Positions 33,332 through 42,695 are shown, counted from the stretch's first letter. The stretch: DNA of 64,000 bases from an uncultured Clostridia bacterium (GCA_944368925.1 CALVXG010000002.1:1-64000); one strand, 5' to 3'. Notes: a model not told the origin generated them from the sequence alone. A program made the numbers and translations.

Positions 33332-35158
33332 ATGAGCAGGAAAAAGAAGAAGGACAGCAGGACGTATATAGGCGGGCAGGCGGTGCTGGAAGGCGTTATG
33401 ATGCGCGGCAAGACGGCCTATGCGACGGCTGTGCGCGATCCTGAGGGGAATATCCAGGTAGAGAGCCGCAGGCTGAATTTATCCAAAGGGATGCGCATCG
33501 TGTCGAAGATACCGTTGGTGCGCGGGGTCGTCAGTTTTGTGAGTTCTCTTGTGACGGGGAGCAAGATACTGATGCGGAGCGCGGAGGTATACGGAGACGA
33601 AGGGGAGCCGACGCGTTTTGAGAAATGGTGTGAGCGGAAGCTGCACATCAACGTCATGACGGCGGTATCGTTTATTGCCACGCTTTTGGGGATTGTGCTG
33701 GCGGTGGGGCTGTTCATCGTGCTGCCGATCCTGTTGGCGGATCTTCTGGTCGGCACGGGCAGCTGGCTTGTGAAGTACAGCGTCGGGTACAATCTGATTC
33801 AGGGCTGTATCCGTCTGATCATATTTATTTTGTACATTGTGGCGATCACGGCGATGCGGGACATACGGCGCGTGTTCATGTATCACGGAGCGGAGCACAA
33901 GACGATCACGTGTTTTGAGAAGGGATTGGAGCTTACGCCCGAAAATGCGAAGACGTGTTCGCGGATTCATGACCGTTGCGGGACGACGTTTTTGTTTTTG
34001 GTGATGGCGGTCAGCATCGTGGTATTTTCGGTAGTGAACTGGGTATGCGACGAATATCTGAATTTTTTCCGGTTCGGGGACGTTGTGAATTTTCTGATCC
34101 AGTTCGGGGTAAAGATCTTATTTTTGCCGTTGGTGGCGGGGATATCGTACGAAGTGCTCAAGCTTTTGGCGAAGTCGCAGAGCAAGATCCTGCTGCCGAT
34201 CAAGGCGCCGGGGTTTGCGCTTCAGAAGCTGACGACGCGGGAGCCTACGGAGGATATGCTGGAAGTTGCGATCGCGGCGTTCAAGCGCGTGTATGAGATG
34301 GACGCGGACGACAAGATCGGGGAGACGGATTTTACCGTATCCAAGACGGTGAAGAAGTACACCGAAGAGCTGAAAGCGCTGTTTGCGGAAAACGGGATCG
34401 ACGAGAGCGACGCGGAGTGGCTCGTGTCGGTGAAGACGGGGATCGCGCGGAGCGAGCTTGCCGCATCGGACAAGATCCTTGTGCCGAGCCGTGTGCGGGA
34501 GCTGGACAAAGTGGCGGGCGAGCGGCTGACGGGCAGGCCTCTTTGGTACATTCTGGGCGACACCGAATTTTACGGTTATAAAATCAAGGTGGACGAGCGC
34601 GTATTGATCCCGCGGCCGGAGACGGAGCTTTTGACGGAGCAAGTATTGCGGACGGCGGAGCAAGGCGACAAGGTACTGGATCTTTGCACGGGCAGCGGCT
34701 GCATTGCGGTGGCGCTGGCGGTGAAGGGACGGGAGAAAGAGCTTTCCGTGACGGCTTCGGATGTGAGTGCGGACGCGTTGGCGTTGGCGCAGGAGAACGC
34801 GAAGCGCAACGGTGCGGAAGTAAAATTTATAGAGAGCGACCTGTTGCAGGGCGTGCGCGGGAAATTCAATATCATCGTGTGCAACCCGCCGTACATTAAG
34901 AGCGGGGACATACCCGGCCTGCAGAGGGAAGTGCAGTTTGAGCCGAAGGGCGCGCTGGACGGCGGAGAAGACGGGTTGGAATTTTACAGACGGCTGGCGA
35001 AGGAAGCGCCGCGGCACCTGGTGAAGGGCGGCACGCTGTTCATGGAATGCGGGATCGGCCAGGCGCAGGAGATCGTGAAGCTGTTCAAAAAATTTGATTA
35101 TACGATGGTATCGCGCGATTATAACGACGTAGAGCGTTTTGTGCGTGCGGTATTGTAA
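33332..35158 (+). CDS. prmC: fusion of DUF1385 membrane protein and release-factor methyltransferase PrmC
   Basis: 608 residues in one frame. Residues 1-310 are DUF1385: GGQAVLEGVMMRGK near 14-27, several membrane helices from 110 to 260 and YHGAEHKTITCFE near 190. Residues about 330-608 are PrmC: an N-terminal helical domain, RPETELL near 430, LDLCTGSGCIAVALA with the S-adenosylmethionine site, and NPPYIKSGD near 515 as the catalytic NPPY. PrmC methylates the GGQ glutamine of release factors; the target gene prfA follows 21 bp later. DUF1385 function is unknown. The fusion ties the methyltransferase to the membrane. I see no start site at the junction. Confidence 0.92.
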   Translation: MSRKKKKDSRTYIGGQAVLEGVMMRGKTAYATAVRDPEGNIQVESRRLNLSKGMRIVSKIPLVRGVVSFVSSLVTGSKILMRSAEVYGDEGEPTRFEKWCERKLHINVMTAVSFIATLLGIVLAVGLFIVLPILLADLLVGTGSWLVKYSVGYNLIQGCIRLIIFILYIVAITAMRDIRRVFMYHGAEHKTITCFEKGLELTPENAKTCSRIHDRCGTTFLFLVMAVSIVVFSVVNWVCDEYLNFFRFGDVVNFLIQFGVKILFLPLVAGISYEVLKLLAKSQSKILLPIKAPGFALQKLTTREPTEDMLEVAIAAFKRVYEMDADDKIGETDFTVSKTVKKYTEELKALFAENGIDESDAEWLVSVKTGIARSELAASDKILVPSRVRELDKVAGERLTGRPLWYILGDTEFYGYKIKVDERVLIPRPETELLTEQVLRTAEQGDKVLDLCTGSGCIAVALAVKGREKELSVTASDVSADALALAQENAKRNGAEVKFIESDLLQGVRGKFNIIVCNPPYIKSGDIPGLQREVQFEPKGALDGGEDGLEFYRRLAKEAPRHLVKGGTLFMECGIGQAQEIVKLFKKFDYTMVSRDYNDVERFVRAVL

Positions 35159-35179
35159 GCGGGACGGCGGCAAGGCAAA

Positions 35180-36253
35180 ATGATCAAAAAATTAGAAGAC
35201 ATATTGGAAAAATACAACAAACTCACGGAAGAGATGTCCGATCCTGCGGTGATCGCACAGCCGGAAAAGTGGACGCAATGTGCGAAGGAGCATGCGGACA
35301 TAGCGGAGACGGCGGAGAAATATCTCGAATACAAGAAGATCGAGAAAGAGATGAACGAAGCGTTTGCGGCGGCGGAGACGGAATCGGACAAAGAGATGAA
35401 GGACATGCTGACGGAAGAGGGGTATGCGTGCAAGGAAAAGCTGGCGGGCATACACGGCGAGCTTCGGATCCTGCTTCTTCCGAAGGACAAGAACGACGAG
35501 CGCAACGTAGTGATGGAGATACGCGGCGGAGCGGGCGGGGACGAAGCGAGCCTGTTTGCGGCGGATCTTTACAATATGTATTGCAGGTATGCGGAGTCGA
35601 TGCGTTGGAAGACGGAAGTGATCGACATGAGCGAGACGGAAGTGGGCGGCATGAAGGAAGTGGTGTTCACGGTCTCGGGGAAGGGCGTATACAGCAAGCT
35701 GAAATACGAAAGCGGCGTGCACCGCGTGCAGCGGGTACCGGAAACGGAATCGCAGGGCAGGGTGCACACGTCTACGGTGACGGTGGCGGTTTTGCCGGAG
35801 CCTGAGGACGTAGAAGTGGAGATACAGGACAAAGATCTGAAGATAGACACCTACCGTTCGGGCGGAGCGGGCGGGCAGCACATCAACAAGACGGAGAGCT
35901 GCATCCGCATCACGCATTTGCCGACGGGGATCGTGGTGACCTGTCAGGACGAGCGTTCGCAGATCAAGAACCGTGAAAAGGCGATGAAGGTCTTGAAGAG
36001 CCGCCTTTACGATTATTATAATTCGAAGTACCAGAGCGATTATGCGGAAAACCGAAAGAGCCAGGTAGGGACGGGGGATCGCAGCGAGCGGATCCGCACC
36101 TACAATTATCCGCAGAACCGCGTGACCGATCACAGGATCGGGCTGACGCTGTATTCGCTGGAAAGTTTTATGATGGGGGATATCGGCGAGATGCTCGAAG
36201 CGCTCGCCATAGCCGACAGGGAAGCGCAGCTTTCCTCTTCGGAAGACGAATAG
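35180..36253 (+). CDS. prfA: peptide chain release factor 1
   Basis: 357 residues. [13 protein letters not shown] at about 228-240 holds the GGQ motif for peptide release, and the PET tripeptide in RVPETESQ reads UAG and UAA as in RF1. Helical N-terminal domain with many charged residues. It follows the PrmC part that modifies its glutamine, a classic pairing. The length is standard. Confidence 0.96.
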   Translation: MIKKLEDILEKYNKLTEEMSDPAVIAQPEKWTQCAKEHADIAETAEKYLEYKKIEKEMNEAFAAAETESDKEMKDMLTEEGYACKEKLAGIHGELRILLLPKDKNDERNVVMEIRGGAGGDEASLFAADLYNMYCRYAESMRWKTEVIDMSETEVGGMKEVVFTVSGKGVYSKLKYESGVHRVQRVPETESQGRVHTSTVTVAVLPEPEDVEVEIQDKDLKIDTYRSGGAGGQHINKTESCIRITHLPTGIVVTCQDERSQIKNREKAMKVLKSRLYDYYNSKYQSDYAENRKSQVGTGDRSERIRTYNYPQNRVTDHRIGLTLYSLESFMMGDIGEMLEALAIADREAQLSSSEDE

Positions 36254-36377
36254 CGATTGAAACGAAAACACATACACGTTATGCAGTTTTTGTTGCAAAA
36301 TCCGCACTTTCGCGCCCGTACGTACCTGCACGGAAGACGGTTGAATAAGAAAAAATTTTTTTACGAGGTATATACGT

Positions 36378-37568
36378 ATGAACACGACGAAGAGAATTTC
36401 TTCCATTTCCCCCTCACTGACCCTTGCGATCACGGCAAAAGCGAAAGCGATGAAAGCAGAGGGCAAATCGGTCATCGGTTTCGGAGCGGGCGAGCCCGAT
36501 TTCAACACGCCGCAGCATATTATCGATGCGGCGAAAGCGGCGTTGGACAACGGTTGCACGAAATATACGCCTTCGTCGGGTCTGCCGCAGCTTCGCGCGA
36601 AGATTGCGGAGAAGTTCAAAGAAGAGCAGGGCCTCGAATACGAGCCTTCGCAGATCATCGTGTCGTCGGGGGCGAAGCACTCGATCTTCAACGCGATGTT
36701 TGCGCTGGTGGAAGACGGGGACGAGGTGATCATTCCCGCGCCGTACTGGCTGACCTATCCGGAAGTGGTGAAGGTCTGCGGCGGTGTGAGCGTGTTTGTG
36801 GAAGGGCACAAAGACAATCATTTTAAGATCACGCCGGAGGATCTGAAAAAGGCGATCACGCCGAAGACGAAGATGCTGATCTTCAATTCGCCTTCCAATC
36901 CTACGGGGGCGGTTTATACGGAAGAAGAGATCCGCGCGATCGGAAAAGTGGCGGAAGAAGCGGGGATCTGGGTACTTTCGGACGAAATTTATTCCAAGCT
37001 CATTTATGACGGAGTGAAGCATTTCTCCATCGCGCGGGTGAGCGAGAAGATGAAAGAGCACACGGTGGTGGTCAACGGCGTATCCAAGACGTATGCGATG
37101 ACGGGCTGGAGGATCGGCTGGCTTGCGGCGCCGAAGGAAGTGGCGAAGGCGATCGATTCGTTCCAGAGCCATGCGACGAGCAATCCTGCGAGCGTATCGC
37201 AGTATGCGGCGTTGGCGGCGCTCAACGGGAGCGAAGAGGAACTGGAAAATATGTGTGCGATCTTCAACGACCGCAGGAAGTTCATGATTTCGCGTATTCA
37301 CGAAATCGAGCATCTGGACTGCATCGAACCGGACGGAGCGTTCTACATCATGCTGATCGTGAACAAGCTGTACGGCAAGCGTTATAACGGCAGGAAGATC
37401 GGAGGATCTTTGGATATAGCGGACATGCTGTTGGAGAAAGGCGTGGCGGTAGTTCCGGGGGTCGCGTTCGGCGACGACGAATGTGTGCGTCTGTCGTATG
37501 CGATTTCGAAGGAAGACATCGCGGAGGGTCTGAACAGGATCGAGCAATTTGTCAAGGAGGTTTTTTAA
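36378..37568 (+). CDS. class I pyridoxal-phosphate aminotransferase, aspartate type
   Basis: 396 residues. FNSPSNPTGAVY near 174-185 and VNGVSKTYAMTGWRIGW near 231-247, with the lysine that binds pyridoxal phosphate, identify the fold; RISSISPSLTLAI at the start is typical of AspB-like enzymes. It moves an amino group between aspartate or another amino acid and 2-oxoglutarate. The synthase gene begins 3 bp after its stop, and its ribosome site lies inside this gene's end, so the two are probably translated together. Confidence 0.9.
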   Translation: MNTTKRISSISPSLTLAITAKAKAMKAEGKSVIGFGAGEPDFNTPQHIIDAAKAALDNGCTKYTPSSGLPQLRAKIAEKFKEEQGLEYEPSQIIVSSGAKHSIFNAMFALVEDGDEVIIPAPYWLTYPEVVKVCGGVSVFVEGHKDNHFKITPEDLKKAITPKTKMLIFNSPSNPTGAVYTEEEIRAIGKVAEEAGIWVLSDEIYSKLIYDGVKHFSIARVSEKMKEHTVVVNGVSKTYAMTGWRIGWLAAPKEVAKAIDSFQSHATSNPASVSQYAALAALNGSEEELENMCAIFNDRRKFMISRIHEIEHLDCIEPDGAFYIMLIVNKLYGKRYNGRKIGGSLDIADMLLEKGVAVVPGVAFGDDECVRLSYAISKEDIAEGLNRIEQFVKEVF

Positions 37569-37571
37569 AGA

Positions 37572-38969
37572 GTGGTATATTTTGACAAAAACAAGAACCT
37601 TCTCGAAGAGGACAAGTATCAATACGAATTGCAGGACGTAAAGGAACCGGAGCTGTTCCGCGATCTGTATCCGTACGACGAGATCCCGAAAGTGGTCTTC
37701 AACTACCGGCACGTTCCGATGAACATGCCGGACGAGATCTGGATCACGGACACGACGTTCCGTGACGGGCAGCAGTCGACGTCGCCTTTTACGGCAAAGC
37801 AGATCGTGGACATCTTCAAGCTGATGTCGAGGCTGGGCGGCCCGAAGGGCATCATACGGCAGAGCGAGTTTTTCCTGTACAGCGAAAAAGACAGGCAGGC
37901 TTTGAAAGAGTGTCAGGATCTGGGGCTGAAATTCCCCGAGATCACGACGTGGATCCGCGCGAACGAAAAAGATTTCGAGCTTGTCAAGCAGGCGGGGGTC
38001 GCGGAGACGGGGATCCTGGTGAGCTGTTCGGACTATCATATTTTCAAGAAGATGAACCTGACGCGCGGGCAGGCGATGGACAAATACCTGGGGATCGTCA
38101 AGAGTGCGCTTTCGCACGGGATCCGTCCGCGCTGCCATTTTGAGGACATCACGAGGGCAGATTTTTACGGGTTTGTCGTGCCGTTTACGAACGAACTGAT
38201 GAAGCTTTCGAAGGAGAGCGGGATCCCGATCAAGATCCGCATGTGCGACACGATGGGATTCGGCGTGACGTATCCCGGAACGTCGCTTCCGCGGAGCGTG
38301 CAGGGGATCGTATACGGCCTGCACCATCATTCGGACGTACCGAGCAGCATGCTGGAATGGCACGGGCACAACGATTTTTACAAAGTGGTCACGAACGCGA
38401 CGACGGCATGGCTGTACGGAGCGAGCGGGGTGAACTGTTCGCTTTTGGGGATCGGCGAACGTACGGGGAACTGTCCTTTGGAGGCGATGGCGGTGGAATA
38501 CGCTTCGCTGCGCGGGACGACGGACGGCATGGATTTCACGGCGATCACGGACATTGCGCATTATTTCGAAGAGGAACTGGGGTACATCATACCGCCGATG
38601 ACGCCGTTTGTGGGCAGGGCGTTCAACGCGACGCGCGCGGGCATTCATGCGGACGGGATGCTGAAAGACCCGGAGATCTACAATATTTTCGACACGGCGA
38701 AAATTCTCGGAAGGCCGGCGAGGGTGTCGATCAACAATGCGAGCGGGCTTGCGGGGATCGCGTACTGGATCAACGATTATTACGATCTGCCCGACGAGCA
38801 CAAGATCGACAAGAAAGACGAGCTTGTCGGGAAGATGAAAGAGCGGATCGACAGCGAGTATGCGGCGGGCCGCAACAGCATCTGGGGCGACGACGAGCTT
38901 GACAACATGATCCGTCTTTTGGACAGAAACCGTCATCGCGAATTTGTGGCGTTTGGCAGGAGCAAATAA
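37572..38969 (+). CDS. isopropylmalate/homocitrate synthase-family protein, possible Re-citrate synthase
   Basis: 465 residues, GTG start with AAGGAGG eleven bases before. ITDTTFRDGQQS at about 56-67 is the HMGL-like signature, and EWHGHNDFYK near 260 holds metal-binding histidines. The C-terminal LeuA regulatory domain is missing, as the protein ends about 130 residues after the barrel. Re-citrate synthases of clostridia belong to this family at about this length, and this protein with its long N-terminal lead (EDKYQYELQDVKEP) fits that group from memory. If so, it makes citrate from oxaloacetate and acetyl-CoA, and the aminotransferase upstream could turn the resulting 2-oxoglutarate into glutamate. 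Homocitrate synthase or an isopropylmalate synthase remain options. Confidence 0.7.
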   Translation: MVYFDKNKNLLEEDKYQYELQDVKEPELFRDLYPYDEIPKVVFNYRHVPMNMPDEIWITDTTFRDGQQSTSPFTAKQIVDIFKLMSRLGGPKGIIRQSEFFLYSEKDRQALKECQDLGLKFPEITTWIRANEKDFELVKQAGVAETGILVSCSDYHIFKKMNLTRGQAMDKYLGIVKSALSHGIRPRCHFEDITRADFYGFVVPFTNELMKLSKESGIPIKIRMCDTMGFGVTYPGTSLPRSVQGIVYGLHHHSDVPSSMLEWHGHNDFYKVVTNATTAWLYGASGVNCSLLGIGERTGNCPLEAMAVEYASLRGTTDGMDFTAITDIAHYFEEELGYIIPPMTPFVGRAFNATRAGIHADGMLKDPEIYNIFDTAKILGRPARVSINNASGLAGIAYWINDYYDLPDEHKIDKKDELVGKMKERIDSEYAAGRNSIWGDDELDNMIRLLDRNRHREFVAFGRSK

Positions 38970-39041
38970 AGCGGTGAGCGGCGCGTGAAAAGTGCCGCGG
39001 GAAAAATTCCGAAAGTTTTCATAAATTTTTTCGAAAAGGTA

Positions 39042-39070
39042 TTGAAAGTCGGCGAAAAAAAGTGTAAAAT
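39042..39070 (+). promoter_or_regulatory. promoter before the small ATP-binding protein
   Basis: TTGAAA (39042-39047), 17 bases, TAAAAT (39065-39070), 31 bases before the ATG. Confidence 0.65.
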
Positions 39071-39101
39071 AAATGTATCAAAGATTTTGACGGAGGTTTC
39101 T

Positions 39102-39509
39102 ATGATCAAAATTATTTACGGGCCCAAGGGTACGGGGAAGACGAAAATCATCATCGACGAAGCGAACAGCAAAGTGGAAAGTGCGAAAGGGCACATGATT
39201 TTCGTTACCAACACCAAGCGTTACATGTACGACCTTCACAGAGACATACGGTTCATCGATACAAGCGATTATATGATTGCGGGCGAAGACGCGCTTTGCG
39301 GATTTATCAAGGGCGTCGTAGCGGCGAACAACGACAACGAATATCTTTTCATTGACGGAGCGGCGCGGATCGCGGGCAAAGAGATCAAGGACATGGCGGC
39401 GTTCTACTATATGCTTGACAGGCTTTCGGAGAGCAACAACATCACGATTTACGTGACGTGCAGCTGCGCGAAGGAAGATCTGCCGGAATTTGTGGCGAAA
39501 TATCTGTAA
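39102..39509 (+). CDS. small P-loop protein of unknown function
   Basis: 135 residues from the ATG at 39102 (GGAGG upstream); the open frame starts earlier but the promoter lies within that part. YGPKGTGKTK at 6-15 is Walker A and YLFIDGAA near 83 is a Walker B-like strand. It has no further domain. Such short P-loop proteins are conserved in clostridia; the role is not known. Confidence 0.7.
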   Translation: MIKIIYGPKGTGKTKIIIDEANSKVESAKGHMIFVTNTKRYMYDLHRDIRFIDTSDYMIAGEDALCGFIKGVVAANNDNEYLFIDGAARIAGKEIKDMAAFYYMLDRLSESNNITIYVTCSCAKEDLPEFVAKYL

Positions 39510-39626
39510 AAAGCGGAAATAAATCGAATAAAAAGTGAGCAGGAAACTCGTCCTTCCGATTTCGGGAGGGCGAGCTTCGGGTGTGCGCGGTCTTCGGGCG
39601 AGCGCAGCGGGCGAAAGGGTGTCAAT

Positions 39627-41114
39627 ATGAAATTTATCAGCACACGCGGGGGAGAATGCGTGACGGGAGCGCAGGCGATTGCGCAAGGTATTGCGAAAGA
39701 CGGCGGGTTGTTTGTGCCCGAGGTATTTCCGCAGGTGACGGGGCAGGAGCTGGAGGAGATGCTCGGCATGAATTATGCGGAGCGTGCGGCTGCTGTTCTG
39801 CACAAATACCTGGACGAATACGATTATGACGGATTGAAAGAGGCATGCAACAAGGCGTACGCGCAGTTTGAAGGCGGAGATGCGGCGCCGCTTGTCAAGA
39901 TCGATGCGGGTCTTTACATGCTGGAGCTTTTCCACGGGCCGACGTGTGCGTTCAAGGACATGGCGCTCACGCTTTTGCCGTATTTATTGCGGCAGGGGTG
40001 CGACATTTGCGGGATCAAGGAAGAGGTACTGATCCTTGTGGCGACGAGCGGCGACACGGGCAAAGCGGCGCTGGAAGGGTTCAAGGATGCGGAAGGCGTC
40101 AAGATCATGGTCTTTTATCCGAACGACGGCGTGAGCAAGATGCAGAAATTGCAGATGGCGACGCAGGAAGGGAAGAACGTGAACGTAGTCGCGGTGCGGA
40201 GCAATTTTGACGTATGCCAATCGGCGGTCAAGACGATCTTTACGAGCGAGGAATGCAAGGAAGAGTTAAAGCGCAAGGGCGTGATTCTCTCGTCGGCGAA
40301 TTCGATCAATTTCGGAAGATTGGCGCCGCAGATCGCGTACTATTTTTCGGCGTATCTCGATCTTGTATCGTCGGGGCAGATCGACATGGGTTCGCCCGTG
40401 AATTTTGCGGTTCCGACGGGGAATTTCGGCAACATTCTGGCGGCGTATTACGCGAAGAGAATGGGGCTTCCCGTGGGGAAACTGATCTGCGCATCGAACA
40501 AGAACAACATTCTGACCGATTTTATCCGTACGGGCATATACGACAAGCGCCGCGAGTTTTACAAGACGATGTCGCCGAGCATGGACATTCTGATTTCCAG
40601 CAATCTGGAGCGTCTTTTGTTCGAGCTTGCGGACCGCAATGCGGTGCGCGTGCAGATGCGTATGGACAAGCTTGCCAAAGAAGGGGTATACAACCTTTAC
40701 GACGAAGAACTCGAGCGTTTGCAGGAGCTCTTGTGGGCAGATTCGTGCGGCGAAGACGAAACGGTGGAAACCATTTACGAATTTTTCGAGGAATACCAAT
40801 ACCCGATGGATACGCATACGGCGTGCGCGATGTATGCGGCGGGCAATTATATAGCGCAGCATGAAAAGGACGGCGCGCCGATGGTCATTGTATCCACGGC
40901 GAGCCCGTACAAATTCCCGCAGGACGTCATGTATGCGATCACGGGGAACGACATCAAGGATTCTTTCAAGGCGATCAAACACCTGAATATTGCTACGGCA
41001 ATGAAAGTGCCTGCGAGCCTTGCCAAACTGCGCGACAAACCCGTGCGGTTCACGGCGGTCGCGGACAAAGACAAGCTGTATGCGGAAGTTTTGAAGTTTG
41101 TAGATAAAAAATAA
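39627..41114 (+). CDS. thrC: threonine synthase
   Basis: 495 residues. STRGG and GLFVPE near the start, GPTCAFKDMAL near 104-114 with the lysine that binds pyridoxal phosphate, and VATSGDTGKAAL near 143 are hallmarks of the long fold type II form. The enzyme converts O-phosphohomoserine into threonine. AAAGGGTG precedes the ATG. The leader 39510-39626 has a short hairpin (CTCG...CGAG) but no T-box that I can recognise. Confidence 0.95.
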   Translation: MKFISTRGGECVTGAQAIAQGIAKDGGLFVPEVFPQVTGQELEEMLGMNYAERAAAVLHKYLDEYDYDGLKEACNKAYAQFEGGDAAPLVKIDAGLYMLELFHGPTCAFKDMALTLLPYLLRQGCDICGIKEEVLILVATSGDTGKAALEGFKDAEGVKIMVFYPNDGVSKMQKLQMATQEGKNVNVVAVRSNFDVCQSAVKTIFTSEECKEELKRKGVILSSANSINFGRLAPQIAYYFSAYLDLVSSGQIDMGSPVNFAVPTGNFGNILAAYYAKRMGLPVGKLICASNKNNILTDFIRTGIYDKRREFYKTMSPSMDILISSNLERLLFELADRNAVRVQMRMDKLAKEGVYNLYDEELERLQELLWADSCGEDETVETIYEFFEEYQYPMDTHTACAMYAAGNYIAQHEKDGAPMVIVSTASPYKFPQDVMYAITGNDIKDSFKAIKHLNIATAMKVPASLAKLRDKPVRFTAVADKDKLYAEVLKFVDKK

Positions 41115-41130
41115 GAAGGAGTGATTTTTG

Positions 41131-41454
41131 ATGCAGAATAAAAACCTTGCTTTGATTTTGTTTGGAATCGCGCTGATTTTGTTCGGCTGTTATCTGGCGA
41201 TCATGGCCGAAGTTGCGGGCGGCATGACGGAATTTATCTATGCCGTATCTTTGATCGCTCCGTTTGCAGGAATACTTTTCTGCATTGTCGGTTTGGCGCA
41301 GAGTTTTCAGAAGCCTTCCGAAATGACGGATAAGAATGCCGATGAGAAAGAGGTGCCGAAGCAGGAGGAACAAACCGCTGTCGGAACGGAGCAGGTTTCC
41401 GCTGAAAACAAAGCAGGGGACAAAGCAGATGATTTGAATCTGTCTGAAAAATGA
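41131..41454 (+). CDS. small two-helix membrane protein
   Basis: 107 residues from the ATG at 41131 (AGAAGGAG upstream). Two hydrophobic segments (ALILFGIALILFGCYLAIMA and AVSLIAPFAGILFCIVGLA) are followed by an acidic soluble tail of about 45 residues. No family recognised. It ends before a strong terminator. Confidence 0.65.
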   Translation: MQNKNLALILFGIALILFGCYLAIMAEVAGGMTEFIYAVSLIAPFAGILFCIVGLAQSFQKPSEMTDKNADEKEVPKQEEQTAVGTEQVSAENKAGDKADDLNLSEK

Positions 41455-41479
41455 GATATTTCCCGAAAGGGATAAATTG

Positions 41480-41519
41480 GCAGGGCCCGACGCAAAAGCG
41501 TCGGGCCCTGCAAGTTTTT
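41480..41519 (+). terminator. strong intrinsic terminator
   Basis: A perfect 14-bp GC-rich stem (41480-41493 with 41498-41511), AAAA loop, then AAGTTTTTTA. Confidence 0.88.
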
Positions 41520-41525
41520 TATTTA

Positions 41526-41658
41526 TCACCCGCTTGTTCGTAACTCGTCTGTCCGTCACCCGCTTGCCCGTTACTCACTCGCCGTCACCTGCTCGCCGTC
41601 ACCTGCTCGCTCGTCATCCGCTTGCGCGTCACTCACTCGCCCGTTACTCACTCGCCCG
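41526..41658 (+). repeat. about nine tandem copies of a 14/15-bp repeat
   Basis: The unit is close to TCACCCGCTTGCCCG. Variants include TAACTCGTCTGTCCG, TTACTCACTCGCCCG and TCACCTGCTCGCCG; copies four and five are one base shorter. The array directly follows the terminator. A frame across it gives a degenerate arginine-rich peptide, but there is no credible gene. Confidence 0.8.
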
Positions 41659-41745
41659 TCGCGGATCGTTCGCGGGACTTTTTTAAAGCCTTTCGAAAAA
41701 ATACGGACGGTAAGGAGGAAAAATTAAAAAAGGAGGCTTCGACGC

Positions 41746-41802
41746 TTGACAAAACGGGCGTGACAGAATTATAATAATGCTTATTGTAAGAATGCTTATT
41801 GT
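41746..41802 (+). promoter_or_regulatory. promoter and direct-repeat operator of the MarR gene
   Basis: TTGACA (41746-41751), 18 bases, TATAAT (41770-41775). AATGCTTATTGT occurs at 41776-41787 and again at 41791-41802, a 15-bp step, right at the transcription start. This is probably the binding site for the MarR protein that follows. Confidence 0.7.
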
Positions 41803-41819
41803 TAAGGTGATAAAACAAT

Positions 41820-42248
41820 ATGGAATCCTTTCATCATCTGCTCATGAAGACGTATGCGTTGCTGCATAAGACGGTGATGGCCGAGGCGCAGAAGCTGGGG
41901 TTGACGACGGGGCAGCCGAAGATATTGGAATACCTTTCGGAGCAGGAAGGGGCGGAGCAATACAAAATTGCGCGGCATTGTGAGATCGAGCCTGCCACGG
42001 TGGGGAGCATATTGAACCGCATGGAGGCGGCGGGGCTGATCGAGCGTCGCAGGCAGGGAACGAACCGCAGGTCTTTGTACGTATATCTGACGGAGAAGGG
42101 GAAAACGGCGGCGGAAGAGACGAAAAAGATCTTTGCGCTTGCGGAAGAGAAGGCGTTCGGAGAGATCGGCGGCGAAGAGAAGGAAAAGATGAGAGAATTG
42201 CTTTTGACGATGTATAAAAATCTTTCTCAGACGGAGGAGCAAAAATAG
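41820..42248 (+). CDS. MarR-family transcriptional regulator
   Basis: 142 residues. A winged helix lies at about 30-95 (YKIARHCEIEPATVGSILNR, then the wing RRRQGTNRRSLYVYLT), flanked by dimerisation helices. It has a putative operator in its own promoter, and the next gene begins 3 bp after it. It probably represses this two-gene unit. Confidence 0.9.
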   Translation: MESFHHLLMKTYALLHKTVMAEAQKLGLTTGQPKILEYLSEQEGAEQYKIARHCEIEPATVGSILNRMEAAGLIERRRQGTNRRSLYVYLTEKGKTAAEETKKIFALAEEKAFGEIGGEEKEKMRELLLTMYKNLSQTEEQK

Positions 42249-42251
42249 AAA

Positions 42252-42584
42252 ATGGAAGAGGAATTGGCAGAGGAAACGGAAGGGACATTGGAAGCGGAAG
42301 CGCAGAGTGAGGAGAAACCGAAGACAAGCAGAAAGGGCCTGGTGATTGAGTATATCAAGCGGTGTTTGTTTCTTATTGTCGGGTTGTGCATCATGGCAGT
42401 GGGCGTGGCGTTGTCGCTGATCTTTTTGCACGGACTGCAGGGAGTCAGAGAGGGCACGGTCGCGGCGGCGATTTTTGTCGGTATGATCGCGAAACAGCTC
42501 AACCGTTTCATGGTGCCGTTCGGGGAAAAACTTTTCAGAAATTCGGAAAAAAAGAAAGAAACGGCAGAAATTGCAAAATCGTAA
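42252..42584 (+). CDS. small membrane protein, possibly a short YczE-like fragment
   Basis: 110 residues: a charged 30-residue start, then two hydrophobic segments (LFLIVGLCIMAVGVALSLIF and GTVAAAIFVGMIA). The first segment is like the start of YczE/YitT-type membrane proteins, which are twice as long. It is co-transcribed with the MarR gene. Function unknown. Confidence 0.6.
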   Translation: MEEELAEETEGTLEAEAQSEEKPKTSRKGLVIEYIKRCLFLIVGLCIMAVGVALSLIFLHGLQGVREGTVAAAIFVGMIAKQLNRFMVPFGEKLFRNSEKKKETAEIAKS

Positions 42585-42596
42585 ATATTTAACAAA

Positions 42597-42636
42597 AACG
42601 CCGCGGCGCAATTTTCTTGCGCTGCGGCGTTTTTGT
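42597..42636 (+). terminator. intrinsic terminator
   Basis: ACGCCGCGGCGCAA (42598-42611) pairs with TTGCGCTGCGGCGT (42617-42630), followed by TTTTGTTT. Confidence 0.85.
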
Positions 42637-42695
42637 TTATCGGATTGAAAAAAAATTAAATGCGTGCCCCGTACAATTTTTGAAAGGCACACTTT

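Noticed and set aside
35192-36733. 513-residue minus-strand frame opposite prfA
   Set aside because: Antisense to prfA, composition biased, no start signal.
36414-38936. 840-residue minus-strand frame opposite the aminotransferase and synthase genes
   Set aside because: It is antisense to two clear genes, rich in R and H, with no ribosome site. It is a by-product of their codon bias.
39510-39626. T-box or threonine attenuator before thrC
   Set aside because: Only one weak hairpin is present; the conserved T-box sequence and a competing terminator are not visible.
41526-41658. CRISPR array
   Set aside because: Units are only 14-15 bp and directly adjacent, without spacers or cas genes.
41477-41686. 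Arginine-rich peptide frame across the 15-bp tandem repeat
   Set aside because: Two units are 14 bp long and break the period; the frame starts in a terminator hairpin.
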